Part shown: one piece after another, positions 46,911 to 60,300 of the stretch
Layout of the letters: every line of letters begins with the position of its first letter
How positions within the stretch are numbered: position 1 is the stretch's first letter
Origin: Eudromia elegans
Lineage: Eukaryota > Chordata > Aves > Tinamiformes > Tinamidae
Assembly: GCA_003342815.1 (NCBI GenBank)
Contig: PTEX01000012.1
Coordinates: 7,504,841 to 7,568,840 of the forward strand
Direction: 5' to 3'
Length of the DNA stretch: 64,000 bases
The notes under the pieces: generated by a model
Databases searched by the model: none
Seen by the model: the letters and a program-made list of their open reading frames with translations, nothing else
What the model was told of the DNA's origin: nothing
Program-made: the position numbers and the translations under genes

Positions 46911-49182
46911 TTCCTTTATTTCTTAAATCAGATAAATTGAAATTCAATACTCAAAAAGAGAACTCCATAAATATGTGCTTTTCATGAGTGTTTTGAACTT
47001 TATTTTGCCTTCTCCCTAGTGGCAATTTAATTATTTTGAATAGATTCTGAAAAATCTCAAAAAAAGTAAAGGAGGAGTTGAAGAGTCACAAAAGAAGATA
47101 AAACAATGACGAAATAAAGTTAAGAGAAATATATGTTAGGAAAAAAATGGCAGAAAGTTGTGGGAAAAGCAGAGGATGAGGAGGACACAGGCCATAAGTA
47201 GATGATCAGGGAGTGGAATTTCATGTAGTAGATGGGAGAGGGGAGTCTGATTGTATATCTGTACTGCTTTTAAACTTGACATGTGTGCTAATACTCTAAT
47301 TAAAACCAACCTCCCATGATTTTTATTGTAATCAGGAAAATTAAGTAAATGGCACCTTAGAGATCACATGGTATTCAAATTGACATACAACAACGGAGAA
47401 CATTTTTACTCAGTGCAGCTCCAAAACTCTGCAAGACAGACCTCTGTTAAATCTATACTACTGCTGAGTTAATATATAAAGAGAATATAGGGGCCCTCTG
47501 AAGATGATTTGTGGACCATTCCAGTATAATTTCACAGTTCATGCTGTATCATGCTTTCTAGGTCCGAGATGCTTACCTTCTGATCTACTTTCAGCAGGAG
47601 TGGTGAGCACAGAGATATTAAGAATATGGTCAGCTGCTCCCAACAGCAAGTCCTGAAACAGGCCTATATTTCATTGAAGCTACATAATTAAAAATTGAGC
47701 TTTAAATATTAAGATTTCTAAGTATTTTGCTGAACCTAGCACATCTTCAACAAAGGAATAAAGCCCTTGCTATAAAAAAATGACATCTAATAAAAAGACT
47801 AAGATGTATATACTTTATTTATGTAAACTTAATTTTGGTTCATTTAGACCATGATGACCTAAAAGTATAATTTACAATTGTCTGCCATTTTTTTTTATTT
47901 AATTAAACTGTATTCACATTATGAATATCCACTGTTTGTGCTCACACCTCTTTACAGGCAATTTGGCTTCCATGATGGGAAGAAGACAGAATCTGCCTGT
48001 ATTTACAGAGCAGTGGAGAATAATCGGATTTGTGACCATTGTCCTTAGAGTTCACTCTAGGTCAATTATTTAACCCAGTAAAACAGTAGGAACTGAAGTA
48101 ACTTTATACTGAAATAGGGAAGTAAGCTACTCACTTTACAGTTTAGCTGACAGTAATATTTTTGTGGAGAAAGAAATAAATGGGAAAAAACAAGTTTCAA
48201 TCAAGCTAGAAGTACAGAAAAAGAAGGCAATCATTTAACTTTATGTCTGAGATATTTATAAAAAGTGACCAAACTCTAAAGTTTTAATAATTTCTGCCAA
48301 TTTTTACTTGATAATGTATTACTATTCCAGGAAAGAATAAAAAATAGAGCAAACTTTCTTCATAAGAGGAAAACTGTTTTGAAAAGATCTTCTTTTCAAA
48401 GACACAGTAATTCTTATGAAAGGATTTCTAAATATGAACCATCTGGATACTGTGTCAGTTTGGACTTCACTTTTATTTTAGCATACTAAGCCCAGAATTA
48501 ACTGTTCCTGTCATTATTGATAATAGCAGATCCTGCATGCAGTTTTTAAAATACACAACATTCCTAATGTAGTTATTACTCTTGCAACTAAAAGTATTAT
48601 TTTTTTTTACCAATTCCAATAGTATGAACTATTTTATGTAAATAGATATTTGTCTATGTATACATGTATATATCTCCCCCAAACCACCAAGTCACAAATC
48701 ATATCTGAAAATGAAAATTTCTAAATCTTTTCCAAGTAATATAAAGCAAACTTGAAAGTATAGAGAAGATTCACTTTTTTTTTTTTTTTTTTAATACTAT
48801 GCATGGCACTAAGAGAAATCTCATTGTTTTTCGGGGTCTAATGTTGCAAAATGTTGCTCTAATGTTGTTTATGCACATAGATTCCTATCAACTTCAAAGG
48901 GATGTTGTACATACAGAGAGCTCAGTTAGTTTTCCAGGACTGGCAACCTACATAGGACTCGTATCAGAAAGAATCACTGGAAATGATCCAGATTTACACC
49001 AGAGAAAATATGTATAGAGTTAAACATTTTCTGGTATCTAAATCGCATCTCTGCACATTTTAACAAGTAGGATTTTAAAGGAATTCCAGACCAGTTCATC
49101 TTTTCTTAATAAAATTGATTCATGTAGTTGGAATCCCAGCCAGGGCTGTTAGAGTAGCTAATTTGAAGATAAATCTCACTTG

Positions 49183-49276
49183 TAAGGAAAGATTTGACCC
49201 TTGGATGCACACATACAACTTTCATTATGCTAATGGGAGCCACACTTGTGCATCCAAGGGCAAAATTTTTTCCTTA
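49183..49276. repeat. imperfect hairpin with 14-bp perfect core
   Basis: CCCTTGGATGCACA (49198-49211) and TGTGCATCCAAGGG (49247-49260) are perfect reverse complements around a 35-nt loop. Outward, TAAGGAAAGATTTGA (49183-49197) pairs imperfectly with 49261-49276 (ends in TTTCCTTA), extending the arms to about 30 nt. The structure ends in TA on both sides, which is compatible with a tiny TA-inserting element but is also just the palindrome's outer base pairs. Confidence 0.8.
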
Positions 49277-50523
49277 GCAAAATGATGTAAAATAAACAGA
49301 TAATAAAGTGCATCAGTGCAGTAAGGGAGGCTAATGGCATAGGAGGGAATTCCACTGGGACATGTCTTTAAATGCTAAGGAAGGAAACTTTTAAAACAAT
49401 ATATATAACTCACTGGCTTATAAAAACTTAATCATTTTATATGTAAAGTGAGGCTTTTTTCCTCATCAAAGGAGATGGTTTTGAAAATAAAATCAAAGCA
49501 AAGCAACAACAACAACAACAAATGACATATGGAAGAAACATGAAAAAGGAGAAAGGATAATTTATTTTTAGAGGCATGCTCAAAAATATGAAATTCAGAA
49601 TACTCACTGTATATATATTTAGTCATATTACATAGACTGCTGTTTTCTGCTGATATTAGAGAATTCTGTCACACACAGTTCTGGCACATATGAAGTTCTG
49701 TAAAGAGAAATGCACTGCTAACTACTCACTGTAATCAGCATGACCTGATAACAGGCAAAATGAGCCCAACAAAATATACATATAAGACAGTGCCATTTTT
49801 CCACCTGCATAATGCAGATATACAGACAAGGCATATCGATTATTTCAATTGTCTCAAAATGCCCTAAATTGTGGCTTTTCTTTTTTTTCAAATCACTATT
49901 TTGGTTTTCAAACATAAGACATTAAATGGTGTTTCCATGAGGTGCTTTATTTCAAACTATACAAAGTTGTTTTTATCCAACCCTTCCTGAATACAGTCTA
50001 ATAGATCTAACATTTCTTCAGTTGGGTATTTGATGGCAAGAGAAACAATTAACCTTTCTTCTTTTTTTGTGTGGGTTTTTTTGGCCCAGATGTCTTTTCT
50101 GCAAATGACAACCAAAAGAACCTGAATGAGAAAAGAAAAAAAAGATGAGATAGAAAATATAATTCCTTTTGTTATACTCATTTCTTGGTTTTCAGCTAGT
50201 AGATTACCTTGTCAAAAATGTTATGCAACTTATATCTTTACAATTTAGGCTGTCTCTCAAGACAAAACCAAGAAGGAAGATACACTTGGAAGGTACAGTT
50301 CCCATATCTAATGAGGGCATACTTCTTTTCTTGGGAAGAAGTAAAATTTGTTTGTCTTTATTGTTTTACAAATGAATGCTGATCTGATTCCATTCAAGGA
50401 AAGAGTGGTTTGTCTGTTTCCCAAGAAAGACAAAACTGGAAAGAAATATAGACCAAAAGAAATGGAATTTATCCATGGGAGGACTTATATTTTCATATTT
50501 TGAGCCTTAGGAAAGAATTAGAG

Positions 50524-50580
50524 ATTTTATTTTATTTTATTTTATTTTATTTTATTTTATTTTATTTTATTTTATTTTAT
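50524..50580. repeat. (ATTTT)n pentanucleotide microsatellite
   Basis: About 11 uninterrupted ATTTT units over 57 bp. Confidence 0.97.
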
Positions 50581-52558
50581 CATCTAGCCAAAGAGCAACT
50601 AGGACTGAATATATTGCATGATGAAGGAAACAAGTAGGACATGACACTTCTGAGGAGTCCTGACCTAAGAACCTGTATGCTCCCCAGCCACCACAACATT
50701 AGTCATACCTCACAGTTGCTCACTTCTGACATGCAGAACACATCAAGATTGATCAACATCAGGAGGCAGATCACTAGGTTCTGCAGAAATGTTGTGCAAC
50801 AAACCACAAAACCATAGCATTGCACATATTTCCAATTGCTAGTTGTTGTATTGTTTAGTTGTTTTTGGATAAACTTGGTTTTAGGTAGTATTTTTAAATT
50901 AATGTGTTGCACAAAAACAGACTGCATACCATTCTAAACTTTTCATACTTTTGCAGAGATCATTTTTTCCAGAAAGGTGCTCTGAGGTACTCTCCTGCAT
51001 ATCTTAAGACTGCAAATTTTGGCTGAGATGTACTCTCACAAAGAGTAGCTTAATTCACTGCTAGTGTGCTCTCCTTCCCTGAGTTTACAAGTCCCTTATC
51101 AAACAAGGGAATCTCGCTTATTCTCAGTAACAAAACCTTTTAAGTTCAGGAAAAATATTAGTTACAGTTAGCAGATTTGATTGAGCCCCTAGAGTTTTTC
51201 CTTTCTGCCTTTCTCTATGCTATGCACTTTACAGATGGTTAAAAAACACTCTCTAGGCAACTTGGGGAAGGTCATCCAAGTGGTCAGACATAGTAAATAT
51301 ACCAGACCTAGCTTTCAAAACCTACTCTGAGGCGAATCAAATATTTTAGTCAAATTTTACCTCATTCTGTTATACAGTTACTAAAACTGATGCCTGCGAA
51401 CCAAGTAGCAAGCTCTTCTTAGTGTTCCAAATCTCATAGACTGCTCTAAGTTGAAAAAGTGCTCTGAGAGAATTTAGAACAGCAGGGAGCTTGGTAAAGC
51501 ATGTCCTTTAAAACAAACAAGCAAGCAAGCGAAGCTATCTTGTAGATCAACAAGGATGAAATATAACTTCCAGGCAGATTTAGGGAAAACAAAGATCTGA
51601 AACTAGTAGAGGAAGGGGTTTTTGTTTTGTTTTGTTTTTGTTTTTTCAAATTGTTTGTTAAATTTATCTTTTCTAGCTCCAAATAGTACAAACTATTATG
51701 AATTGTTGGAAATTGTTTTGAATAGATTGTTATAAATGTCTCAATTAAGAATAAAAATTGAAAACAAGCAAAAAAAAAAGTAGACAAATATTGCAAAACA
51801 GGAGGAAGATGCCCCATTTATGTTTAATATGTTATTTCTTTATTATACTGTCTTCAGTAAATTATACATGTAATGAAACTGGTCTTCATGCATGAGTGGT
51901 TACTAAAATGATGGTTCAGCCCTTAGTCTGCTGATGTTACTTACTTACTAGCTGTAAGTAAGTCCTAACATATCAGCAATCATTGCTTATATGTGTTGTC
52001 TTGCATATTGGAAGCGAGGTAAAAAGTTCCTTGGCCAACCACAGGGGACTTTTGCAGTGAGCTTTTGCAATATTCAGAAATACTAAAAAGTGAAATGTTT
52101 TTAACCACTATGAAATCATTTGCTTATATATAAATACATATACGTATGTGTGCATTTAGAGTTATATGTTAACAGACATATATTCATATATAGCATATAT
52201 ACCACTTTAATTTGTGGTTTCCTGTATTATGAAACTTCAAAAATCTTTAAAAAAAAGGAAAAAAAAAATTGACTAAAAGCATAAACATCTGCACTCTTGA
52301 TTTAAACAAACTAGAGATTGAGGTCAAAAGCAGATTTTAGTCTAGGCTTTTCCTGAAGATATAGATGCCAAAAAATTAGAAAGTTGGCTTTTTGTCACTT
52401 GCAGGTGTGAAATGTTGAATGAATGTAGCTATGGTGATTGAATAAATATTAAAAATAATATGGAAAAAGTGTAGTACTGGGACCTGAGACTGGCAGCCTG
52501 CCAAAAGACTTCACCTTGTTTAGGCAGAGCATTTTTATTATTGACCAGACTTATAAAG

Positions 52559-52590
52559 TGTTTCTCTTATAAATTGTTTCTCTTATAAAT
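52559..52590. repeat. 16-bp tandem duplication
   Basis: TGTTTCTCTTATAAAT occurs twice head to tail (52559-52574 and 52575-52590) with no mismatch. Confidence 0.92.
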
Positions 52591-54197
52591 CTAAACACAT
52601 AACTAATTCTTCATATCAGAAAAGAAATACAATAAAAGTATCATAAATACACTTTAAGAGATAAGTCTACAGTCTTTCTGTTTCACTTTGCATACATAAT
52701 TGTTCAAGGATAGAAAATGAAAAAATTAGCATTTGCTTGGAAAATGTCACAAACCTTCAGAATATACCTTTTAGGGCTAATGAGATCAGCAGACATTTTT
52801 ATCTCCTCTCTTGTATACCTTCAGACACTTTCAAAACTGAAGGGATAGCATTTCAAAGACATTCCAAATAGCCAAAAAGTCAATACTGCTTTTTGTCCTG
52901 AGGTAGGATGCTGTCACCACGCAGCAATTAAAAAGACACAGCTCTCCCTATTGGCAAATGTTCACAGTTGCCTTTGTGGGAGTTGCAGCAGTCGGTCAGG
53001 CCTTGGTGCAAGCAGTATGTTTTCAGTCCCAGGGAAGGGCCATCACTCAAGCTCTTATGTTTTTTCAAACTTCCAGAGTAAGGATCTTGCTGATAACTCA
53101 TGACAGAGCTGGAAAAGCTTAGCAATGAAAACTGTTAGATTTAGATACTTCTCATCATAAATTATGCTATTTTACATTTGGATAGAGTAAGATAATATAT
53201 ATGGTGAACATGTTGGGTTAGCATTTGTATTTTCCTCTTTTTCACTCCTTGGATTTAGATGATATAGGTTTCTTTTCTGCTCGTTATGCTTTTGAGGTAA
53301 CATATTCAAGTAAGTTCAGCCCCAGCAAAAGCCCCATAAATTTAAGTTCTCAGCATCAGCCTGTGCTAGCGTTGACTAGAGGTAGAGAAAAGGAGTTGAG
53401 AAAGAATAAAATCTTTTTTCTTTTCCTTAGTTTTTGAATAGAGATAATCCATAATACTAGGATGAGTGTAGGTACCTAAGTTGTGTAGTTAAGAACTGGT
53501 AGCCCTTTCCTCACTAAGTAAGCTCTTGCAGACGACTCGTCAGAAGCATTTTGTGCTTATAACCAAATACAATTTAACTGCCAAAGTGACTGTTACTTGT
53601 CACACTATGCGTGATTGTCAGAATCTCCACTTTCTCAACGTTTCTAGCACTGTTTCAGGGGAATGCTGCCAAACCAGTCATTTAGAGAACGGATTCTCAG
53701 AATCCGATACACTTATTAGGGGGACCATGCTTTTGCCTAAAGTCGTATCTCTTTGGCATAGGAAACCTCATTTAGGAAGATATTTTGGACTGATTTTAAC
53801 TCAGCAAAATTTTTTATTTGGACCTTTTTTTTACAATTGATTTATTTTCTGATTTGTAATCCTTTATTTTGTTATTTTCTACAACAATATTTTGATATAT
53901 TTGTAAACCGAAAGGCTGAAATTGAAGGAAAATATTTTAAAGAGGGTGTAAATTATGTTTTTAAATTTCTTCTGCAACTAAATGTTTCTTATTTTGGATC
54001 TACATGAGAGTTATTTTTTTCAGCAGCTTGTTTTCATTCAGAATCATCCCTAGATTCATGAACTCTGAAAAAAATTATAAAATGAAACTTCTGTCCTAAA
54101 ACAACTACTGTTAATATTTTGTAGCATACTATATAATGAAGATCATAGTTTGTCAAAACAAAAATATCAGTTATTAATAATAGAATAGAAATAAGCC

Positions 54198-54210
54198 TTT
54201 TTTTTTTTTT
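54198..54210. repeat. T-run bordering the gap
   Basis: A run of 13 T residues leads directly into the N gap, so the missing sequence probably begins with a longer homopolymer or T-rich repeat. Confidence 0.9.
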
Positions 54211-54330
54211 NNNNNNNNNNNNNNNNNNNNNNNNNNNNNNNNNNNNNNNNNNNNNNNNNNNNNNNNNNNNNNNNNNNNNNNNNNNNNNNNNNNNNNNNNN
54301 NNNNNNNNNNNNNNNNNNNNNNNNNNNNNN
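54211..54330. other. assembly gap (120 N)
   Basis: An unbroken run of Ns. Open frames drawn across it on the minus strand are meaningless. Confidence 0.99.
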
Positions 54331-57286
54331 GTTTCTCAAATACAACAAGCTTAGCCACCAACTTGTTATTATCTGCTGACAGCCAGAAAGCGTGTAAATC
54401 ATGACATGATGCACAGCATAGCGTTAAGTGAAACAATACTTGTCGTAATCATCGGGAACCTTTCCAGAGATGAACAATGTTCTACAATGAATAAAGAACT
54501 CATTTGAAATGCAGATGTAACATTTTTGTAGCACCATATCTACAGAGAACGGCTGGGCTGCCTAGTGATGCCTTTTTAATCCTAGGGCTTAGTGTATCAG
54601 TATTTGCTTGTGTTGGTCACCTGCTATGTCAAGACTGAGAGGTCAGATCCTGAGGCTGGCAAGGCTGGCTGCCTGGAAACCACTTCATTCACACCATCTT
54701 TCTCAGGAAGACTTGCATTCAGCTGTGTGAAAAGAGGAAGAAGTAAAACAACTGGTGTCCTTTCTTTCCTAAGTTACCCACGGAAGTCTTCCAAGAATCT
54801 GCAAAGTTGGCTTTCCACTGAGTCATTCTGCTAAATGATCTTTGATTAATGTCTTAAGAAAATAAGAAAATAAAATCTTTGTGAGGACATATATTCTAGG
54901 CAGGCTGATATTGGTTGATTTAGCAACACTTTGACGACCCCCTTAATTCTACTGTGCTACTAGGGATATTGTATTTTGTATTGTATTTTTCTTCCTTCTC
55001 TCCTTTCTTTCTCTCTATTTAATTTTTCTCATTAAATACAATTAAATTAGATTTTGTGTGTAAGTTTAACTGGCAGGAATATTCTGAGTTGCCGAAAGGA
55101 ATGTCCAGTGAGGACTAATATGTTTTCCTTCATTATTCCTTCAAATGCATGTTTAAAGTATAATTATACTATATAAATGTGCAAGCTATTTTTATTTTTC
55201 CTATATCTAATAGCCTGGTGGTCTATGCTAACACAAAATTTCAGCATGAGTTAATTCTAATGAAAACAATAAATTCTACGTATAACATAGTTAGCCATAA
55301 AATAGGTAACCCTTTGCTTATTCTGAGCTGTCAGCTACTATTTCAGGCAAAACTCCCGTTAAAGTTAAGCTTTCGATGAAAAAATACTTCATGACTTGAC
55401 CTTAGCCACAAGTCCAAATTAGTAACAATGATAATGTCTGCTTTCTCAGAGATATAACCTTCCTACATAAGGGAAGAGTGGTTAGATCATGATGGGGACT
55501 GAATGTACATAAAACTGTTTTCATATATGAAATTTGGCTGAGATTTCTTAAAAATTATTCCCATTCTCATTCTTGAAGTATTGAGTGAGTACCGTCAGTG
55601 TTTTCCTGCTGAGTCTGTTGTAGGAAATTGGATAGGCTGATAAGACTACAGATAGGATCCTGTAGAATACATCTTTTTAGAAGAAAGGTCATTATCAAAA
55701 TTATCAAACAAAATTTGTCAAACAACTTAACTTCCCTGTTTCTTGATGACACAAAGAACAGGTCATTGCTGGGGAGCCCACAGTCATTATTAGTGAAGAC
55801 TAGTTGCTTTATTTGTCCAAAATGTGTACATGACTTAAATTTTACTTCTACTCTTTGTCTTGCCTTAAGACTTATGAATAGATCAGACCTTATCTCTTTT
55901 GCTCCATCACTACTGTTATTTTACAGTAAAACCTTTTTGATTAATAATGGCTATCATTATCTGCTAATAAAGAGAAATCAGAAAAAAAACCCAATAACCT
56001 CCACCTCATAAAGCAGCAGAAACAAAGCCTAACACAACAACAGGGAGGATGCATGCTATGAACACTGTAAAATGTATACTAAACCAAGAGAAGGACCTTG
56101 TATGTGACTATTATCCTCCTACAAAAGATGGTTAAGTTAAAATTATGCCTATTTCTCTTAATAGGAAAATCTAAGTGTAATTCCTTGAAGGAGGAAACTA
56201 AACATCATTCTTGTGAAAGATCTCAATCCAAATTAAGGAAGCTATTACAAGATCTCATTAGATTTTGTTGTTTCTTGTAGCTTTTTTGATGAAATTTGGA
56301 AAATTATGTGAATTACAAAAAGTCAAGACTATTTTCTAGAAGCAGTTCATGTGATTTTTTTTTTTTCTAAACTTGATGCAGAACAATAGCAAAAAATGAA
56401 GTACTGGAACTTCTGACTGGATTAGGCATAATAAACTTTTAAAGAAAAAAGTGTTTTTTCTTCTTCTATTTTTTTTTCTAGCTGATTCACAAGGATGCAT
56501 AGAGACAAGTGCAAGGTGAAAGTGCTCCTCCTGCCACTGTCTCAGCAGAAACCCATTTTAAAGGCTAAATTTGACTTGACCTCGAGGGTCAGCAAATTCA
56601 ACTATAAATGTCAGTATAATCTTATTAGCATTGCATTAATAAGTATGATTCCTATTTATCAGCATCTAGTGGTCGACTGATAGGAGAAATAAGAATAATT
56701 GGTTGATGATAACCTTTTGTCATTATTTTGTCATTTGTCATTTGCCTCAGCCTGTGGCAAGAGAGAAGAAAAAAAAATTGACTACTACATAATGAGAATA
56801 TAACTAAGAAGGGAAAGCAGGGAAGGCTGCCAAATCTCAACCTCCTTGCAGGAAACTCAGCTGCTGCCAGGCATCAGCTGATGTTACTTTTTAAAGTTGT
56901 CAGGCCATCTGCTTGCTTACTTCCCCGTTTCTCCCAGGTGTCAGCACACCAGATTTTAGGGCAGCTCACAGCGGAAGCAAGATGAGGTGAGGAAGCTGGT
57001 GCCTGTGCACAAGAAGAGCAGGCAGCTCTTCTGCATCTCTACTACTCTCCCTCTCCAAAAAAAATTAGGAGATGTGTACACAGCAAAAAAGTTGATTCTT
57101 AGACCCTAGGAAATTGAGGATATAACAGAGCTGTAAAAAGGGCAGGAGGACAAAAAAAGCCTCTACATGTGTAGCTGAATGAAAAAGGATTGGAAAAATA
57201 GATATGTGCCTGGATATTAACTTTATTTCTTTTTAAATAAAGACAAGTTTAGTTACCTTTTAGCCTGAATATCTTCTGAAAGATAA
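54331..57286. other. AT-rich DNA without recognised genes
   Basis: No supported gene. Around 54540-54830 and 56860-57050 the sequence is locally less AT-rich and more complex, but I see no splice-flanked frame with a known domain. The 127-codon plus frame at 55628-56011 has no recognisable domain. Confidence 0.55.
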
Positions 57287-57373
57287 ACTGATTTTGTATG
57301 TTAGGTTCAGGAAACATATACATTTTATAACTTCAGGGATTTAAGTTTCCTGAACCTAACATACAAAATCAGT
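57287..57373. repeat. perfect 29-bp inverted repeat, 29-nt spacer
   Basis: The left arm (57287-57315, starts ACTGATTTTGTATG, ends GGTTCAGGAAAC) and right arm (57345-57373, starts GTTTCCTGAACC, ends CATACAAAATCAGT) are exact reverse complements over all 29 positions. The pairing stops cleanly at both ends, and the 29-nt spacer (57316-57344) is AT-rich. RNA from either strand would fold into an uninterrupted stem. I see no flanking target-site duplication and the arms match no mobile-element terminus I know. The lack of any mismatch points to a recent origin or to constraint. Confidence 0.95.
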
Positions 57374-60300
57374 GTATGTTAAGAAATTATGTGTATGTAT
57401 GTAAAGAAATTGTCTTTACAAAAATATGCTAATAAACTTAAAAACTAATTTGTACATCCATTAAAAAATCTGACTGTTCTGATATTCTGAGGCTCAATGT
57501 AGGTATTATATGGCAGCCATAGATTCTGAGTCTTCCATTAGCCTAATCATTAATAAATTTGGGAGTGATGAACTTGCAGTATTCTGCTAAAGTGTTTTTA
57601 TATTGTTCAATCTTTCTATGCAAATATTCTGATGTCATTGTTGCCATAATGTCATGTACAAAGCCCTGAAATACACTTTAAATGTCATGTAATAACCAGA
57701 AAGCAGAAAAAAAAAAAAAAAAAGGAAATAACTGAGGTGCTAAAGACAATTAGAATTAACTATTATTTTTGAGATGATAGAATTTCAATGAAATTGAACT
57801 TCAGTAGCAATTTCCAAATGCAAAGTAAAGCTGTCTTCATGGTTAAATATTAAGCAGGAACTTTACGTTACAGAATAAGACTAGAAAGTAAAGATATGAA
57901 TATGTGAATATGTAAATGAATATGGCATCATTCAGTGATCAGGACTAAAGGCATTCTCCAAAAGGGACATGAAGTACTTCTACAGAAGAGGTTTAAGGGT
58001 AGTTCTCAATCTACTCAATCATTTGCAAATATCTATAGAAATCTGCATGGATTCTATTCAAACATAAAAGGTATTTCAAGGTCAATTACCTAATTATTAA
58101 TATTGTGCACTGTCTATACAATATACTAAGGAAACAAAACTTTTAAAGTCACTTCTAAATTGCTAGAACTTTCATGGCTTTCAGTGAAAAACTCATTAAG
58201 AGATCAGAAGCTGAAATTTAATAGCAGGCAAAAATCTAGAAACTTACTCTTTTTTTCTTTTTTTTTTTTTTTAAGAGCTTTCAATGAGCTAAGCCATAAA
58301 AGTAGCTGAACTAGATAAACCACTTGCCCAAACAATGTAATAGCATAAGAATATTTTTAGTATTATTGCTGTATTTTTTCCTTCATTTTTTAGTATTAGA
58401 AGGATGAAGGGTTGTTTAACACACAGCTCTTCCAAGAAATCTTATGTAACCACATTTTATATTTTTGTCAATCATTTAGAGGAACATTCCTTTGGAACTA
58501 CTGGTAGAAAAACCTACTAAAATATTTTAGTACAGATAACAAAATTGACAGGTTAAAGTACATCTTTATTAGACAATATATTTTTATAAACACGTTTCTG
58601 CTCTGTATGAATAAATTCCCTTTTAACCTCTATTAGACTGAAAACAGAGGAAGTATTAACAGTTCTTCTATGTACAAGTAATTTCATCTAATTTCAGATG
58701 ATAAAAGGTGGACTGTATTCTAAGTTAGAAAAGTACATTCTTATGGATGATGAAGACAGAAAAATATCAAATGCAGGATTCAGATCACTTAAGTGATCGG
58801 TTAGATTTTCAAGCGCATAAGAGCAGATGAGATGTACTCTGTTTAAACAGTGTGAGGTTTTGCAAGATAAAAATGTAAAGTAGTTAAATTGAAAGAGTTA
58901 TTAACCAAACTAAAATACCACATTTCCCTGAATAATGACCTGTTTGCCATCAAGCAGTAGTCTTGGAGTGTTTGAATGTCATAGTTTGGTTGGAAGTGAG
59001 GAAGAAGCCCTCTGTGCCAGAAGACACATTTGGGTGAAACTGGACTACCTAGGCCATTTCCCTGAATTTCTTGGCAGTAATATACTCCACCTTCAAACAT
59101 GCTGCTATGAAGACAGAAGTTTGTGGTAAGACTTTACCTGGTAAGAACAGGTAAGACTTTACACCTGGGATTTCTGAAAGCCCTGAAGCCTGTTTAAGTT
59201 TATTGCTCAGACTGATCTAGGAGATATTTAAAAAGGAATAAAAACTAATATAAGAAAAAAAGACTTTCTAAAATGCCCTGGAGGTATGGTAGCCCTAGAA
59301 AATGGAGTGCATGGCTATCCTCATTTTAATTGGCAATTTATTTTTGAGTGACGCATACCTGCTTGACTTTCCTGAGACACAGAATATCACCGCAGTACTA
59401 CAAAGATATTGGAAAAATCTGGAAGTACATTCAGAGTTGTGTTTTATATATTTAAAGTGACACCAAAAAATATTCTTAACTTTGTTTTATTGCAGATAAA
59501 ACTCTAGACTATCATAACTGGCTTACCATTTCCAAACGTTTTGGTCTAATGCATTATCATGTGATTGCTTGTTCAAATCAAATATATTTATCTTTCATTT
59601 GAAAGGGCAATTCATGATTCTGATTGTTAATTCAGAGTTAACAACAGAGTCATCCAGATTGCAAAAAAAAGTAGGTTAGATAGGGGCTGGATGACTATCT
59701 TTCATTACCTGTAAATTGAAAATTCACATGTTCTTTTTCAATTTTGGAAACTATATGATATTTTTTGATTTGTAGCATGGAGGATCAGGGTAAATATGTG
59801 ATGAAAACTAAGATATTGTAAATCATTTTTACAGTGGGCAGCTTTCTGTGAATTTGACCTTTTACTCATAAGAAATAATTTGAACAATCAGTTACCTTTT
59901 CTTTTGTCATGTCTGACAGACAGAACTTCATCCATTATTTATTTTCTGTTCTCTTTTCTCTGAGTGCTATTAAAGATACTTGTCAAGTCTATAGCTTTTG
60001 GAATCTGGAAACCTGGAAAATTACTTAAGTTTTCAAATATATGGGAAAGTTTTACTGATTTGAATTATGTCAGTTAAATTATTCTAGTGAGATGTGAATT
60101 TAAACTATTATTCCTCTTATGAACATTCTTATTCTGGGATAACAATGTTGATGTCATTTATGTTTAAGTTCAGCCAGAAAAGCTATATGCCATTTAATGT
60201 GAATGTTTATCCAACCAAGAAGTCATAATAGCTTTGTAGATCTGCCATGAAAGGTTTTTTTTTTTTTTTATTTATTAATATGGACACACTTTCATCTCTT

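Larger units (their letters stand above)
46917..54197. other. AT-rich DNA without recognised genes
   Basis: No supported gene. Contains a T-run at about 48776-48792, a possible old repeat relic near 48885-49000, the hairpin at 49183-49276, an AAC repeat at about 49504-49520, the ATTTT microsatellite at 50524-50580, and a 16-bp tandem pair at 52559-52590. Open frames up to 123 codons (minus 51446-51817) are low in complexity and without domains. Confidence 0.6.

Noticed and set aside
51446-51817. 123-codon minus-strand frame with hydrophobic stretches
   Set aside because: Composition is driven by T-rich/A-rich runs including a GTTTT repeat; there is no domain, no splice context and no start context.
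55628-56011. 127-codon plus-strand frame
   Set aside because: No known domain, and it overlaps an antisense frame of similar quality. It is compatible with chance.
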